A stretch of 64,000 nt of DNA from Serratia nematodiphila DZ0503SBS1 (GCF_000738675.1 NZ_JPUX01000001.1:2356001-2420000), one strand, 5' to 3'; shown: positions 42,855 through 54,913, numbered from the stretch's first letter. Numbers and translations are program-made. Notes: generated by a model not told the origin, from the sequence alone.

Positions 42855-43039
42855 AGCCCGTCCTTTAACTCTATGAAAATGTGGGGAACATCGAAAGCAT
42901 ACGCTAACAGTACCGGCAGGGAAGTAAAGAATTGGTATATCTATATGTTATTAGGAAATAAGTTTTAAGCACAATGATAAGGGCGCGAAATGCGCGCCCT
43001 GTCGAAAATTTCCGCGCTATCGGCGGCAAAAAACGGCGG

Positions 43040-43798
43040 TTATCGGACGAATTGCGAGCGGTAGCGATCGACCCACATCGCGGTGGCGCCGCAGACGGCG
43101 ACCGGCAGGATCACCAGGTTGAGGATCGGGATCATGGTGAACAGGCTGACCAGCGCGCCGAACTGCAGGTTGTCGGTTTTGTGCTGGCGCAGTGCGCGGC
43201 GCATGTCGGCAAAGCTCACCTTGTGGTTGTCGAACGGATAGTCGCAATACTGGATCGCCAGCATCCAGGCGCTGAACAGGAACCACAGCACCGGCGCCAC
43301 CGTTTGACCGATGCCGGGCACGAAGTACAGCGCCAGCAGCAGCAGCGCGCGCGGCAGGTAATACATCAGCTTGCGCCATTCGCGCGCCATGATGCGCGGC
43401 AGATCTTTGGCGATGCCGAGCAGGCCGGTATCCGGCAGCGGTTTGCCGGTCAGGCTGCCTTCGAGCTGTTCGGCCAGCAGGCCGCAGAACGGCGCGGCAA
43501 TAAGATTGGTGATGGTGCTGAACAGATAGCTGAACACCAGCAGCACCGAAATGACCGCCAGCGGCCACAGCAGGTAGCTCAACCATTGCAGCCAGTCGGG
43601 AACGTGGCTCATCATCGCCGGGATCCAGTCGCCGAGGCGGCTGAACAGCCACCAGAAAGCGGAACCCATCAGCAGCACGTTGACCAGCAACGGCAGAACC
43701 ACATAGCGTTTAATCCCCGGGCGCGAAATCAGACGCCAGCCTTCGGCGAAATAGTGAATGCCGCTGGTCGATCGGGGAGAGGGCTGCGTATAGGACAT
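43040..43798 (-). CDS. cysZ: Sulfate transporter CysZ
   Basis: 252-residue inner-membrane protein with about four to six hydrophobic segments, a sulfate-selective channel feeding cysteine synthesis. It keeps the E. coli order cysK-cysZ-zipA and is divergent from zipA. Length and sequence match the family ([20 protein letters not shown] at the N-terminus). Confidence 0.95.
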   Translation of the reverse strand: MSYTQPSPRSTSGIHYFAEGWRLISRPGIKRYVVLPLLVNVLLMGSAFWWLFSRLGDWIPAMMSHVPDWLQWLSYLLWPLAVISVLLVFSYLFSTITNLIAAPFCGLLAEQLEGSLTGKPLPDTGLLGIAKDLPRIMAREWRKLMYYLPRALLLLALYFVPGIGQTVAPVLWFLFSAWMLAIQYCDYPFDNHKVSFADMRRALRQHKTDNLQFGALVSLFTMIPILNLVILPVAVCGATAMWVDRYRSQFVR

Positions 43799-44019
43799 AT
43801 CTTAAGTTATCTCGTTGTCTGAACAGGCATCATTATCATATAGGGATGATTTTCCACTGGCTAGGGTAGGGTTGGCTGAAAAACCAGCAGAAAAAGGCAG
43901 TATAATCATCTTTATTGGCATAAAGTTCAGCACGGACTTGCACTTGTGTGCGCGGGCAAATAGAGTTAAAGAGTGAATGTTTGCCGCGGTGGCAATGTAT
44001 TGGAACAACAGAGATAGCA

Positions 44020-45045
44020 ATGATGCAGGATTTGCGTCTGATATTAATCGTTGTTGGCGCGATCGCCATAATAGCGCTGTTATTGCACGGTCTGTGGACC
44101 AGTCGCAAAGAACGGTCAGCGCTCTTCCGCGATCGCCCAGCCAAACGTTCCCAAAAGGAACGTGAACAAACTCCGATCGACGATCTCGAAGAAGGCGTCG
44201 GTGAGGTGCGCGTACGCGCCGCTCACCCGCAAGACGAGCCGTCATTCGGCCATTTCGATGCCGCACGCGAAGAACCCGTGGCCGCGCCGAAGCCCGCTCC
44301 GGCGGCTGCGCCTGCGCCCCGCGCCGTTCAGCCGGCCGCTCATCAGACGCCGCCTCCGCTGTCTCAGCGGCCGGAGTACGATGACATCCTGCTGAACAAC
44401 TACGCGCCGGACGAAGAACCGGCCGAACCGCAGCAACCGCAACCGGCCGCGCGCCGTGAGCCGCGCGTCGACGATCTGCCGCATGAACATGAGGCGCCGC
44501 AGGGGGCTGAACCGGCATTCCACGCCGAGCCGGCCCCTGTGCAGCCCGCGCCGGAAGTGAAGCCGGCGCAGGAGCCTGCGCCACAGCCACAACAGCCGGC
44601 GGCTGCGCCAATTCAGGCCAAGCTGAAAGAGACCGTGCTGGTGCTGCACGTCGCGGCCCATCAGGGCGGCGTAATCGGTGGCGAAGTGCTGCTGCAGAGC
44701 GTGTTGCAGGCGGGCTTCCAGTTTGGCGAGATGGGCATCTTCCACCGCCATATCAGCCCGGCCGGCAGCGGCCCGGTGCTGTTCAGCCTGGCGAACATGG
44801 TCAAGCCGGGGTCGTTCGATCCTGACATGATGTCCGACTACTCCACGCCGGGCGTGTCGATGTTCATGATGGTGCCGTCTTACGGCGACGCCAATCAGAA
44901 CTTCAAGCTGATGCTGCAGTCGGCACAGCGCATCGCCGACGACGTGGGCGGCGTGGTGCTGGACGACGAGCGCCGCATGATGACGCCGCAGAAGCTGGAA
45001 ACCTACAAAGCGCGTATCCGTGAAGTGTTGGAAAACAACGCCTGA
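44020..45045 (+). CDS. zipA: Cell division protein ZipA
   Basis: 341-residue bitopic protein that anchors FtsZ to the membrane. The N-terminal membrane helix is at about 6-25, with its end outside. A short basic/acidic segment is followed by a long Pro/Ala/Gln-rich linker (about 85-205) and a C-terminal FtsZ-binding domain (about 208-341, with [14 protein letters not shown]). Start 44020 (MMQDLRL) aligns with E. coli ZipA; in-frame codons upstream belong to the leader. A terminator follows at 45084. Confidence 0.96.
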   Translation: MMQDLRLILIVVGAIAIIALLLHGLWTSRKERSALFRDRPAKRSQKEREQTPIDDLEEGVGEVRVRAAHPQDEPSFGHFDAAREEPVAAPKPAPAAAPAPRAVQPAAHQTPPPLSQRPEYDDILLNNYAPDEEPAEPQQPQPAARREPRVDDLPHEHEAPQGAEPAFHAEPAPVQPAPEVKPAQEPAPQPQQPAAAPIQAKLKETVLVLHVAAHQGGVIGGEVLLQSVLQAGFQFGEMGIFHRHISPAGSGPVLFSLANMVKPGSFDPDMMSDYSTPGVSMFMMVPSYGDANQNFKLMLQSAQRIADDVGGVVLDDERRMMTPQKLETYKARIREVLENNA

Positions 45046-45083
45046 CCGGATTGCCGCGCGCACTGAACATCCGTAACAACAAA

Positions 45084-45108
45084 GCCCCCGCTAGCCGGGG
45101 GTTTTTTA
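45084..45108 (+). terminator. Terminator after zipA
   Basis: GCCCCCG and CCGGGGG form a stem with a short loop, followed by six T, 38 nt past the zipA stop. Confidence 0.85.
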
Positions 45109-45121
45109 TCTTTGATGGTGA

Positions 45122-47145
<2,024 letters not shown>

Positions 47146-47146
<1 letters not shown>

Positions 47147-47361
47147 TGGAAAAGGAAAACCTGCTGGAGATCGCCAATACCGTGATGCCGTTCGGCAAGT
47201 ACCAGGGGCGGGTGCTGATCGACCTGCCCGAAGAGTACCTGCTGTGGTTCGCGCGCAAGGGCGAATTCCCCAAAGGCAAGCTCGGCATGCTGATGGAGAT
47301 GACGCTGGCGATTAAAATCGAAGGGCTTGATCACCTGGTCAAGCCGCTGAAGAAAAGCTGA
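47146..47361 (+). CDS. ypeB: DUF3820 protein YpeB
   Basis: 71-residue protein of the DUF3820 family (MPFGKYQGRVLIDLPEEYL), sometimes linked with exonuclease-like quorum proteins but of unknown function. Its ATG overlaps the ligA stop, so it is translationally coupled to ligA, as in E. coli. Confidence 0.92.
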
Positions 47362-47364
47362 TCT

Positions 47365-47390
47365 GACGGGCCTCGGCCCGTCTTTTTTTA
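47365..47390 (+). terminator. Terminator after ligA-ypeB
   Basis: GACGGGC-CTCG-GCCCGTC, a 7-bp stem, followed by seven T. It lies between ypeB and the convergent yfeH. Confidence 0.85.
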
Positions 47391-48380
47391 CCCGCGCGAC
47401 GTCTGCGCGTTGGGCACCGCCTGCTGCGCCCGCTGCTTGCGCTGGTATCTTTTGGCCAGCACTGCGCAGGTCATCAACTGCACCTGATGAAACACCATCA
47501 GCGGCAGCACCATGATCCCCACCGTCGCCGCCGGGAACAGGATATTGGCCATCGGAATGCCGTTCGCCAGGCTTTTCTTCGAGCCGCAGAACACGATGGT
47601 GATCTCGTCCGCCTTGCTGAACCCCAGCCAACGCGCCATGTAAGTGTTCACCACCAGCACGATCGCCAGCAGCACGATGCTGCCGCCGACGATAAACGCC
47701 AGCGAACCAAGCCCTACCTGGTGCCAGATGCCGTGCGTGACCGCTTCGCTGAAGGCGGCGTACACCACCAGCAAAATCGAGGTCTGGTCGGTTTTGCCGA
47801 TCAGCGGGCGATGGCGTTCGATCCAGCCGCCGATCAGCGGTCGCAGCAGGTGGCCGGCGACGAACGGCACCAGCAGCTGCAGCACGATCGAGCCCACCTG
47901 CCGCAGGCTGCCGGTATCGCCGTGCACATTCATCAGCAGGCCGACCAACAGCGGCGACACGAAGATCCCCAGCAGGCTGGAGGCGGAGGCGCTGCACACC
48001 GCCGCCGCCACGTTGCCGCCCGCCAGCGAGGTGAAGGCGATGGCCGATTGCACGGTGGCGGGCAGGATGCACAGGTAGATGAAACCGGCGTACAGCTCGG
48101 GGCTGACGTCGATCGGCGCCCACCAGGCGAACAGTACGCCCAGAGCCGGAAAAATGATGAAGGTGCTGAACATCACCCACAGGTGCAGCCGCCAGTTGTT
48201 GCTGCCGGCCAGGATGGCCTCGCGTGACAGCTTGGCGCCGTGCATGAAGAACAGCAGGGCGATGGCGGCGATGGTCAGGGCGTTGAGCCAGCCGACGAAC
48301 TCGCCGCGCGCCGGCAGGAACGACGCCAGCAGTACGGTGGCGATCAGCGTCAGGGTAAAACGATCGGGCAGAAATCTCAT
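47388..48380 (-). CDS. yfeH: Bile acid:sodium symporter-family protein YfeH
   Basis: 330-residue inner-membrane protein with about nine to ten helices, of the BASS (SBF-like) family; the substrate is not known. Family segments seen: FFMHGAKLSREAI near residue 45 and FCGSKKSLANGIPMA near 265. It is divergent from the LysR gene yfeR, as in E. coli, which suggests local control. Confidence 0.92.
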   Translation of the reverse strand: MRFLPDRFTLTLIATVLLASFLPARGEFVGWLNALTIAAIALLFFMHGAKLSREAILAGSNNWRLHLWVMFSTFIIFPALGVLFAWWAPIDVSPELYAGFIYLCILPATVQSAIAFTSLAGGNVAAAVCSASASSLLGIFVSPLLVGLLMNVHGDTGSLRQVGSIVLQLLVPFVAGHLLRPLIGGWIERHRPLIGKTDQTSILLVVYAAFSEAVTHGIWHQVGLGSLAFIVGGSIVLLAIVLVVNTYMARWLGFSKADEITIVFCGSKKSLANGIPMANILFPAATVGIMVLPLMVFHQVQLMTCAVLAKRYQRKQRAQQAVPNAQTSRG

Positions 48381-48477
48381 GGCGGTGCGCTCAGGGTAGA
48401 AAATCGATGGGGCTATTCTCCCGCGTGGGCATATAATAATTAAATTGATTTATTTAATTCATCTATGAATAAAACAC

Positions 48478-49398
48478 ATGAATTACTCACTCAAACAGCT
48501 GCGGGTGTTTGTCGCCATCGCTCGCCACGGCAGTTTCAGCCGCGCCGGTGAGGCGATTGGTCTGACGCAATCGGCAGTCAGCCACAGCGTGAAAGAGCTG
48601 GAGGCGGAGGTCGGGGTTCGCCTGCTGGATCGCACCACGCGTGAAGTGGTGCTGACCGATGCCGGCCTGCGGCTGGCCAACCGGGTCGAACGGTTGCTGG
48701 ACGAGCTGCAGACCACTCTGCTGGATGTGCGCAGCTTTGGCGTACAGCGCAGCGGTACGGTGCGGGTGGCGACGAGCCAGACCATTTCCGCCCATCTGAT
48801 GCCGCAGTGCATCGCCGCCGGTGAGCGCCAATACCCGGAGATCCGCATCATGCTGCGCGATCAGGCGCAGCAGCAGGTGCTGCACAGCGTGCGCAACGCG
48901 GAGGTGGATTTCGGCATCGTGGTCGATCCGGTGCAGGCGGTGGATCTGGAGTGCGAAGCGGTGCTGCACGAGCCGTTCCTGTTGCTGTGCCGCGACGATC
49001 ATCCGTTCGCTGCGCAGCAGGCGGTGCATTGGTCGGCGCTGAACGGTTGCCGCCTGGTGTTGCAGGACTATGCGTCGGGCAGCCGGCCGTTGATCGACAG
49101 CGCGCTGAGGCAGCAGGGCGTGGAGGCGCAGGTAGTGCAGGAAATCGGCCATCCGGCGACGCTGTTCCCGATGGTGGCGGAAGGGATTGGCATCAGCATT
49201 TTCCCGGCGTTGGCGTTGCCGTTGCCGGAAGGGGGGCGGCTCCGGGTGCGGCGGCTGGTGCCGGAGATCAACCGCGCGTTGATGCTGGTGCGGCGCAAGA
49301 ACCGCTCGCTGACGCCGGCGGCGGAGGCCATCTGGCAGGTGGCGCGCAAGCAGGCGGCGCTGCTGCACCAGCGCCGGCAGGAAACCGCGGCATATTGA
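48478..49398 (+). CDS. yfeR: LysR-type regulator YfeR
   Basis: 306-residue LysR-type regulator. The helix-turn-helix is at about 18-38 ([20 protein letters not shown]), with a C-terminal effector domain. It is divergent from yfeH with a 97-nt AT-rich gap, the usual layout of a LysR protein and its target. E. coli/Salmonella YfeR has been linked to osmolarity and yfeH. The effector is unknown. Confidence 0.9.
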   Translation: MNYSLKQLRVFVAIARHGSFSRAGEAIGLTQSAVSHSVKELEAEVGVRLLDRTTREVVLTDAGLRLANRVERLLDELQTTLLDVRSFGVQRSGTVRVATSQTISAHLMPQCIAAGERQYPEIRIMLRDQAQQQVLHSVRNAEVDFGIVVDPVQAVDLECEAVLHEPFLLLCRDDHPFAAQQAVHWSALNGCRLVLQDYASGSRPLIDSALRQQGVEAQVVQEIGHPATLFPMVAEGIGISIFPALALPLPEGGRLRVRRLVPEINRALMLVRRKNRSLTPAAEAIWQVARKQAALLHQRRQETAAY

Positions 49399-49399
49399 C

Positions 49400-49867
49400 T
49401 CAGATATAGACGTCCACCGCGTTGAGCGGCGTTGGGCGGTTTACGCCGTCGCCGGCTTGCGCCGCGGCTTTTGCCATTTGCTCCTGCTGTTGCTTTTCCA
49501 TTTCTTCTTTCTGGATGCGCGCGATCTCGGCCTGCAACATCTTGATCTGCGCTTCGATCAGCTGCTTCTGTTTTTCTATTTCCTTAGGATCGGCGTCGGA
49601 GTCCTTTAGCTCCACCAACTTTTGCTGCAGCGACTGAATCTGCCGGTTCAGCGCCTTGATGCGGGCCGAGGCGCGGCTTTCGTTGAGGTTGACCGGTTCG
49701 TCATTGCCGTTGGTGCGTTCGTTTTTCTCCATCTTGCCGCCTTGCGGCTGGTTGTTGACCGGTTTGGCCATCAGCAATTCGCCCTGATGGCCCGGCGCGC
49801 TGAACACGTTGCTGACGCCGGGAACGGTATTTTTGATCGGTACGATCATGGTGATGGTGGTCGACAT
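49400..49867 (-). CDS. FlxA-like coiled-coil protein
   Basis: 155-residue protein. An N-terminal segment without clear features is followed by a predicted coiled coil (about 65-125, with KALNRQIQSLQQKLVELKDS) typical of FlxA-like proteins, and a short C-terminus NAVDVYI. E. coli FlxA is expressed under the flagellar sigma factor, but no role is known. It is convergent with yfeR, only 1 nt apart. No sigma-28 promoter was recognised. Confidence 0.75.
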   Translation of the reverse strand: MSTTITMIVPIKNTVPGVSNVFSAPGHQGELLMAKPVNNQPQGGKMEKNERTNGNDEPVNLNESRASARIKALNRQIQSLQQKLVELKDSDADPKEIEKQKQLIEAQIKMLQAEIARIQKEEMEKQQQEQMAKAAAQAGDGVNRPTPLNAVDVYI

Positions 49868-49919
49868 GAATGCTCTCCCTGAGTCGGTATATCGCTGTTC
49901 AGGGTATCGGCAGCGGCGG

Positions 49920-50468
49920 CTAAATCTTTACCTGCCGCAGGCGCGGCCAACGCTGCAGCCAGCCTTTGTCGAGCACGCGCTGGGCATAGGCCGCGCGATC
50001 GCCGTTTTTCGCGTTAAAGGTAATGGTGTCGTCGAATAGCGCCGCGAGCCCGAAGGGGGCCACCAGCGTGATGCTGTCGTCGGCGTTCAGGCGCGCGCCG
50101 ATCGCCGTTTCCACTTCGGTCCAGAAGCTGATGGCCTCTTCGCTGTCGCGATAAGGCGCCCGGCCGCCGCGCAGGTGCATGCGCGCCTGGTTCTTGACCG
50201 ACCAAGGTCGCGGCAGCCACTGTTGCAAACGCACCTCCAGCATGCGATCGCGCTCAGCGTCCGCACGCTCCGCATCGAAGTGGATCACGTCGATATCGTT
50301 GAGCGGCGTGGGCTCCGTATAGCCATGGCGCCGATCCCACACCAGATTGCGCACAAAGCCGGCGCCGAGGCACCAGTCATTCAAGCCGAGCCGGCGCACG
50401 GTGCGCAGGGCGGCCATGCGCGCGTTATCTTGTTGCAGCCAGTCGATAATTTGCCGTTGCGGATCCAT
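49920..50468 (-). CDS. DUF925-type nucleotidyltransferase-fold protein
   Basis: 182-residue protein of the NTP_transf_6 (DUF925) family. Conserved features are WCLGAGFVRNLVWD near residue 30 and the acidic NDIDVIHFD near 55, which could be the metal site of a nucleotidyltransferase. Start 50468 is chosen for AGGAGGGG directly upstream rather than a codon at 50510. Target unknown. It is divergent from eutB but not clearly related to it. Confidence 0.82.
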   Translation of the reverse strand: MDPQRQIIDWLQQDNARMAALRTVRRLGLNDWCLGAGFVRNLVWDRRHGYTEPTPLNDIDVIHFDAERADAERDRMLEVRLQQWLPRPWSVKNQARMHLRGGRAPYRDSEEAISFWTEVETAIGARLNADDSITLVAPFGLAALFDDTITFNAKNGDRAAYAQRVLDKGWLQRWPRLRQVKI

Positions 50469-50627
50469 CACCCCTCCTGTTTTCGCGGCTACTGTAACCC
50501 GAAGCGGCAACGGGTGAAATGGGGGAAAGCGTGATGGCGGCGATCGCGTGCAAAATAATTTTCTTTTCCCACTGACTACACTTGGTGCAGGGCTGTTATC
50601 TCGTCACGCAGGGCAAGGGAGGGGGCT

Positions 50628-52013
50628 ATGTTTCAGGCAACGGTGGGCCAACGCGGCTATCGCTTTGGCGATCTGCGCCAGCTGATGGCGAAAGCATCGC
50701 CGGCGCGTTCCGGCGATTATCTGGCGGAGGTGGCGGCGGAGAGCGCCGAAGAGCGCATGGCGGCGCGCATCGCGCTGGCGGATGTGCCGCTCAAGGCGTT
50801 CCTGCAGCAGGTGCTGGTGCCGTACGAACAGGACGAGGTGACGCGCCTGATTATCGACAGCCACGACGCCGCCGCCTTTGAGCCCATCTCGCACCTCACG
50901 GTCGGCGATTTTCGCGACTGGCTGCTGAGCGAGCAGGCGGACAGCGCCATGCTGGCACAGGTGGCCGCCGGCATTACGCCGGAGATGGCGGCGGCGGTAA
51001 GCAAGATCATGCGCAATCAGGATCTGATCCTGGTGGCGAAGAAATGCCGGGTGGTGACGCGCTTTCGCAATACCATCGGCCTGCCGGGCCACCTCAGCGT
51101 GCGGCTGCAGCCCAATCACCCGACCGACAGCCTGCAGGGCATCGCCGCCAGCATGCTGGACGGTCTGCTGTACGGCAGCGGCGACGCGGTGGTCGGCATC
51201 AACCCGGCCAGCGACAGCCTGCCGCTGCTGGAAAAGCTCAACTACATGCTGGACGACGTGATCCAGCGCTTCGCCATACCCACCCAATCCTGCGTGCTGA
51301 CCCACGTGACCAACACGCTGCGGCTGATGGAGCGCGGCGCGCCGGTGGATCTGGTGTTTCAGTCGATCGCCGGCACCGAGGCGGCCAACCGCGGTTTCGG
51401 CATCAGCCTGGCGCTGCTGGCGGAGGCGCAGCAGGCGGCACTGAGCCTCAGGCGCGGCACGCTGGGCGATAACGTGATGTATTTCGAAACCGGGCAGGGC
51501 AGTTGCCTGTCGGCCAACGCGCATCACGGCGTCGATCAGCAGACCTGTGAGGCGCGCGCCTATGCGGTGGCGCGCCATTTCTCGCCGCTGCTGATCAATA
51601 CCGTGGTGGGGTTTATCGGCCCCGAATACCTGTATGACGGCAAACAAATTATCCGCGCCGGGCTGGAGGATCATTTCTGCGGCAAGCTGCTCGGCCTGCC
51701 GCTGGGCTGCGACGTCTGCTACACCAACCATGCCGAAGCCGATCAGGACGACATGGACACGCTGCTGACGCTGTTGGCCGCCGCCGGGTTGACGTTCCTG
51801 ATAGGCGTGCCGGGCGCGGACGACATCATGCTCAACTACCAAAGCACCTCGTTCCACGACGCGCTCTATATCCGCGAACTGCTGGGGCTGAAGCACGCGC
51901 CGGAGTTTGCCGCCTGGCTGGCGGCGATGAACATCACCGACGAGCGCGGGCGGCTGCGTGACGCCGCCGCCAATCACCCGCTGTTGTTGGCGCTGCAGGG
52001 AGAACGGACATGA
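50628..52013 (+). CDS. eutB: Ethanolamine ammonia-lyase large subunit
   Basis: 461-residue catalytic subunit of the adenosylcobalamin-dependent ethanolamine ammonia-lyase, which makes acetaldehyde and ammonia. Family segments seen: LQPNHPTDSLQGIAASM, YFETGQGSCLSANA and VGFIGPEYLYDGKQIIRAGLEDHF, interrupted only by normal substitutions. It overlaps eutC by 4 nt. No eutA reactivase, eutR regulator, eutH permease or shell genes lie in the window, so this is a minimal cytosolic version. Confidence 0.95.
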   Translation: MFQATVGQRGYRFGDLRQLMAKASPARSGDYLAEVAAESAEERMAARIALADVPLKAFLQQVLVPYEQDEVTRLIIDSHDAAAFEPISHLTVGDFRDWLLSEQADSAMLAQVAAGITPEMAAAVSKIMRNQDLILVAKKCRVVTRFRNTIGLPGHLSVRLQPNHPTDSLQGIAASMLDGLLYGSGDAVVGINPASDSLPLLEKLNYMLDDVIQRFAIPTQSCVLTHVTNTLRLMERGAPVDLVFQSIAGTEAANRGFGISLALLAEAQQAALSLRRGTLGDNVMYFETGQGSCLSANAHHGVDQQTCEARAYAVARHFSPLLINTVVGFIGPEYLYDGKQIIRAGLEDHFCGKLLGLPLGCDVCYTNHAEADQDDMDTLLTLLAAAGLTFLIGVPGADDIMLNYQSTSFHDALYIRELLGLKHAPEFAAWLAAMNITDERGRLRDAAANHPLLLALQGERT

Positions 52014-52801
52014 GCAAACCGGTTCTCGTCAACAGTTGGGACTCGCTGCGCGCCTTTACCGACGCGCGCATCGCGTTGGGGCGCACCGGCGCCAGCCTGC
52101 CGACCGACGAGCTGCTGCGCTTCGGCCTGGCCCATGCCCAGGCGCGCGACGCGGTGCATCAGCCTTTCGACAGCGAGCGGCTGGCGGCGGATTTGCACCA
52201 GGCCGGTTGGCCCTCGCTGGCGGTGCACAGCCAGGCCGCCGACCGCGCCGCCTATCTGCGCCGTCCGGATCTGGGGCGGCGATTGGCGTCGGACAGCCGC
52301 AGCCTGCTGCTCGGCTCACCATCGCGCCGTGTCGATCTGCTGCTGGCGGTGGCGGACGGCCTCTCTTCCAAAGCGGTGCACCGCCAGGCGCTGCCGCTGC
52401 TGCAGGCGCTTCGGCCCTATCTCGATACGCTGGGGCTGAGCGTCTCACCGGTGGTGTTGGCGCATCAGGCGCGAGTGGCGCTGGGGGATGAGATTGGCGA
52501 ATGCCTGCAGGCCCGGGCGGTGGCGGTGCTGATCGGCGAACGACCGGGGCTGTCGTCGCCGGACAGCCTGGGCATTTATTTGACCTGGGAGCCGAATGCG
52601 CGCAGAACGGACGCCGAGCGTAACTGCATCTCCAACGTGCGGCCGGAGGGGCTGGATTACCCGCAGGCAGCGTTCCGTCTGGCCTGGCTGCTGGAGCAGG
52701 CGTTCCAGCGGCGGCTGAGCGGCATCGAGCTGAAGGACGAGAGCGACAATCCGGCGCTGCACAACCGGGTGACACCGCTTTACCCCCAGCTGGGCGGCTG
52801 A
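52010..52801 (+). CDS. eutC: Ethanolamine ammonia-lyase small subunit
   Basis: 263-residue small subunit that with EutB holds the cobalamin cofactor. Conserved segments: TDELLRFGLAHAQARDAV, DGLSSKAVHRQALPLL and LIGERPGLSSPDSLGIYLTW. It has an ATGA overlap with eutB and, at the other end, a 22-nt convergent overlap with the LysR gene. Confidence 0.95.
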   Translation: MSKPVLVNSWDSLRAFTDARIALGRTGASLPTDELLRFGLAHAQARDAVHQPFDSERLAADLHQAGWPSLAVHSQAADRAAYLRRPDLGRRLASDSRSLLLGSPSRRVDLLLAVADGLSSKAVHRQALPLLQALRPYLDTLGLSVSPVVLAHQARVALGDEIGECLQARAVAVLIGERPGLSSPDSLGIYLTWEPNARRTDAERNCISNVRPEGLDYPQAAFRLAWLLEQAFQRRLSGIELKDESDNPALHNRVTPLYPQLGG

Positions 52802-53682
52802 CCGAGGGTTTGCTGCAGCAGGGCGGTGAAGGCCGCCAGCCGGGCGGACACCTTCGCCATCGGGCGCAGCAGATAGATGCCTTGCTGCTCATGGCGCGGA
52901 TCTTCGAGCATCTGAACCAGTTGCCCATTCTGCACGTCCGGCCCCACCACCCAGTTGGGCAGGAAGGCAATGCCGAGGCCGAGCAGCGCCGCCTGGCGCT
53001 GCGCGGTGAAGTCGTCGCAGCGCAGCGCCATGGTGCAGCGGCTCATCAGCGCCGCGTCGAGGATCTGCGCCCAGCAGGCCGGCTGCTGTTTGTGGTAGCG
53101 GGCGATCAGCCGATGCTGCGGCAACGCTTCCAGATCGCTCGGCAGGCCATAGCGGGCGACGTAGGCGGGGCTGGCGCACATCACCCAGCGTTGCGTGGCG
53201 ATGCGGCTGGCGTACAGCGCGCTGTCCTTCTGCTCGCCGATGCGGAGGGCGGCGTCCAGCCGTTCCTGCGTCGGATCGGTCTGGCGTTCGGTCAGATCGA
53301 GATCGATAGACAGCTGAGGATAGCGTTCCGCCAGCGTCGGCAGCAGCGGCAGCACATAGGTTTTGCCGAAGGTCGGCAGGCAGCTGATGCGCAGCGTGCC
53401 TTGCGGCGTTTCGTTTAACGCGCTCAGCTCGGCGTGAATGCCGTTAATGTCCGTCATCAGCGCGGCGGCGCGCGTCAGCAGCAGCTCGCCGGCGTCGGTC
53501 AGCAGCAGCCCACGGGTGGAGCGGACGAACAGCGTGGCGCCGAGCGCGCTTTCCAGGGCGTCGATATGGCGCACCAGCGAGGAGGGCACCATGCCCAGCC
53601 GGCGAGCGGCGGCGGAAAAGCTGCCCAGGCGGGCCACGTCGAGAAAGATCGGCAGATGTTCAACATAACGGGCGTCATTCAT
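52780..53682 (-). CDS. slaR: LysR-type regulator of acetoin genes, SlaR type
   Basis: 300-residue LysR-type regulator. The helix-turn-helix is at about 16-36 (SFSAAARRLGMVPSSLVRHI), followed by a substrate-binding domain. Start 53682 is chosen because a perfect palindrome stands immediately upstream; a longer reading to 53835 would cover that site. It is divergent from budAB, the position of SlaR/BudR, which activates acetoin and butanediol genes in S. marcescens. It could instead regulate eutBC, but that gene pair is convergent. Confidence 0.7.
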   Translation of the reverse strand: MNDARYVEHLPIFLDVARLGSFSAAARRLGMVPSSLVRHIDALESALGATLFVRSTRGLLLTDAGELLLTRAAALMTDINGIHAELSALNETPQGTLRISCLPTFGKTYVLPLLPTLAERYPQLSIDLDLTERQTDPTQERLDAALRIGEQKDSALYASRIATQRWVMCASPAYVARYGLPSDLEALPQHRLIARYHKQQPACWAQILDAALMSRCTMALRCDDFTAQRQAALLGLGIAFLPNWVVGPDVQNGQLVQMLEDPRHEQQGIYLLRPMAKVSARLAAFTALLQQTLGQPPSWG

Positions 53683-53701
53683 TTTTGCATTATATGCAAA
53701 A
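53683..53701. promoter_or_regulatory. LysR-type palindromic operator next to slaR
   Basis: TTTTGCAT-TAT-ATGCAAAA is a perfect 8-3-8 palindrome with the T-N11-A core (TGCATTATATGCA) bound by LysR proteins. It touches the slaR start, suiting autoregulation. Confidence 0.6.
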
Positions 53702-54133
53702 GCGTTTCTTATGAATACCCGCTTCTCTGTCGGCGGCGCTGCGGCTACTCTGGTTGCGGGTTGACGGCGGGCTTCAACGCCGCTGCATCCCTGCCGTATA
53801 GAGAGAAAACGCATAAACCTCGCGGCGCTTAGCACTAAATAACAGATGTTTTTCCCAGGCTGCGCGAGCCGCCTGCGGAGTTGATTGTCGCTCCAACACC
53901 AGATTAACCGTTCAATTTGATATCCGACTCGGCATTAATGATTAGTGAGCCTTTACTTTCACACGTCATGCCGTGGGTTCTGGATATCGGCCGGCCAGCC
54001 GTGCCGGTTTTTTTGTCGCCTCAGGCTGAATCGTTCCAACTGATGAACGCGCCTTGGGGGGCATCTTGGCCCACCGTCGGTGGGTCTTTTGAACGCGCAG
54101 GATCGCGATCCCGCGCTGGTGGAGGAGTGAGTC
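53702..54133. promoter_or_regulatory. slaR-budA intergenic region
   Basis: About 430 nt without a convincing gene. It should contain the budA promoter. TTGATA at 53917 is a weak -35 candidate with no good -10 box. A hairpin with a T-rich tail lies in the probable budA leader (54070-54090), and GGAGGAG precedes the budA ATG. No small ORF shows coding features. Confidence 0.35.
54070..54090 (+). other. Terminator-like hairpin in the budA leader
   Basis: CCCACCG-T-CGGTGGG, with the inner bases opened to form a loop, is followed by TCTTTT, 44 nt before the budA start. It could act as an attenuator. Confidence 0.35.
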
Positions 54134-54913
54134 ATGAACGAAAAACACGGGTGTTCCTGTGCGCGCCATTTGGCGCAGGGTTTTGCCAGGCAGTCGATCA
54201 ACGCCGGGGAGGGCGAAATCTATCAAATCTCGCTGATGAGCGCGCTCATCGACGGGGTCTACGAGGGTGAAACCACCATTGCCGAGTTGCTCAAACACGG
54301 TGATTTCGGCCTCGGTACCTTCAATCACCTGGATGGCGAACTGATCGCTTTCGACCAGGAAATACACCAGCTGCGCGCCGACGGCAGCGCCCGCCCAGCC
54401 GGTTTGCAACAGAAAACCCCTTTCGCCGTCGTCACCTTTTTCCAGCCCAGTATCAGCCAGCAGTTCGACCGGCCGATCACCAAGGCGCAGCTGCACCAAT
54501 GCATCGATGAACAGGTCGCCTCGCCGAACCTATTTTGCGCGGTGCGGGTCGATGGTGAGTTCAGCCACGTGGAAACCCGCACCGTGCCGCGTCAGGAACG
54601 GCCCTATCGCCCGATGCTGGAAGCGATAGAAGAGCAGCCGACCTTCTCGTTTCATCAACGGCGCGGCACGCTGGTCGGCTTCCGCTCGCCGGATTACATG
54701 CAGGGCATCGGCGTGGCCGGCTATCACGAACATTTCGTTACCGACGACCGCAGCGGCGGCGGCCACGTGCTGGATTACCAGCTCGATCATGGCCGCCTGC
54801 AGTTCGGCGTCATCACCCGTCTCAATCTTCAGTTGCCGCATGATGCGGATTTCTTGCGCGCCAACCTCTGCCCAGAGGATTTGGATCGTGCGATTCGTTC
54901 CGCCGAGGGCTAA
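54134..54913 (+). CDS. budA: Alpha-acetolactate decarboxylase
   Basis: 259-residue cytosolic zinc enzyme that turns acetolactate into acetoin, protecting cells from acid during fermentation. The zinc histidines are in [10 protein letters not shown] and in [19 protein letters not shown], near residues 198-216. GGAGGAG lies upstream of the ATG. It is 32 nt before budB. It is called slaA or slaC in some S. marcescens literature. Confidence 0.95.
   Translation: MNEKHGCSCARHLAQGFARQSINAGEGEIYQISLMSALIDGVYEGETTIAELLKHGDFGLGTFNHLDGELIAFDQEIHQLRADGSARPAGLQQKTPFAVVTFFQPSISQQFDRPITKAQLHQCIDEQVASPNLFCAVRVDGEFSHVETRTVPRQERPYRPMLEAIEEQPTFSFHQRRGTLVGFRSPDYMQGIGVAGYHEHFVTDDRSGGGHVLDYQLDHGRLQFGVITRLNLQLPHDADFLRANLCPEDLDRAIRSAEG

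Noticed and set aside
53917..54270. Possible small gene upstream of and overlapping budA
   Set aside because: It overlaps budA in another frame, crosses the leader hairpin and lacks a ribosome-binding site.
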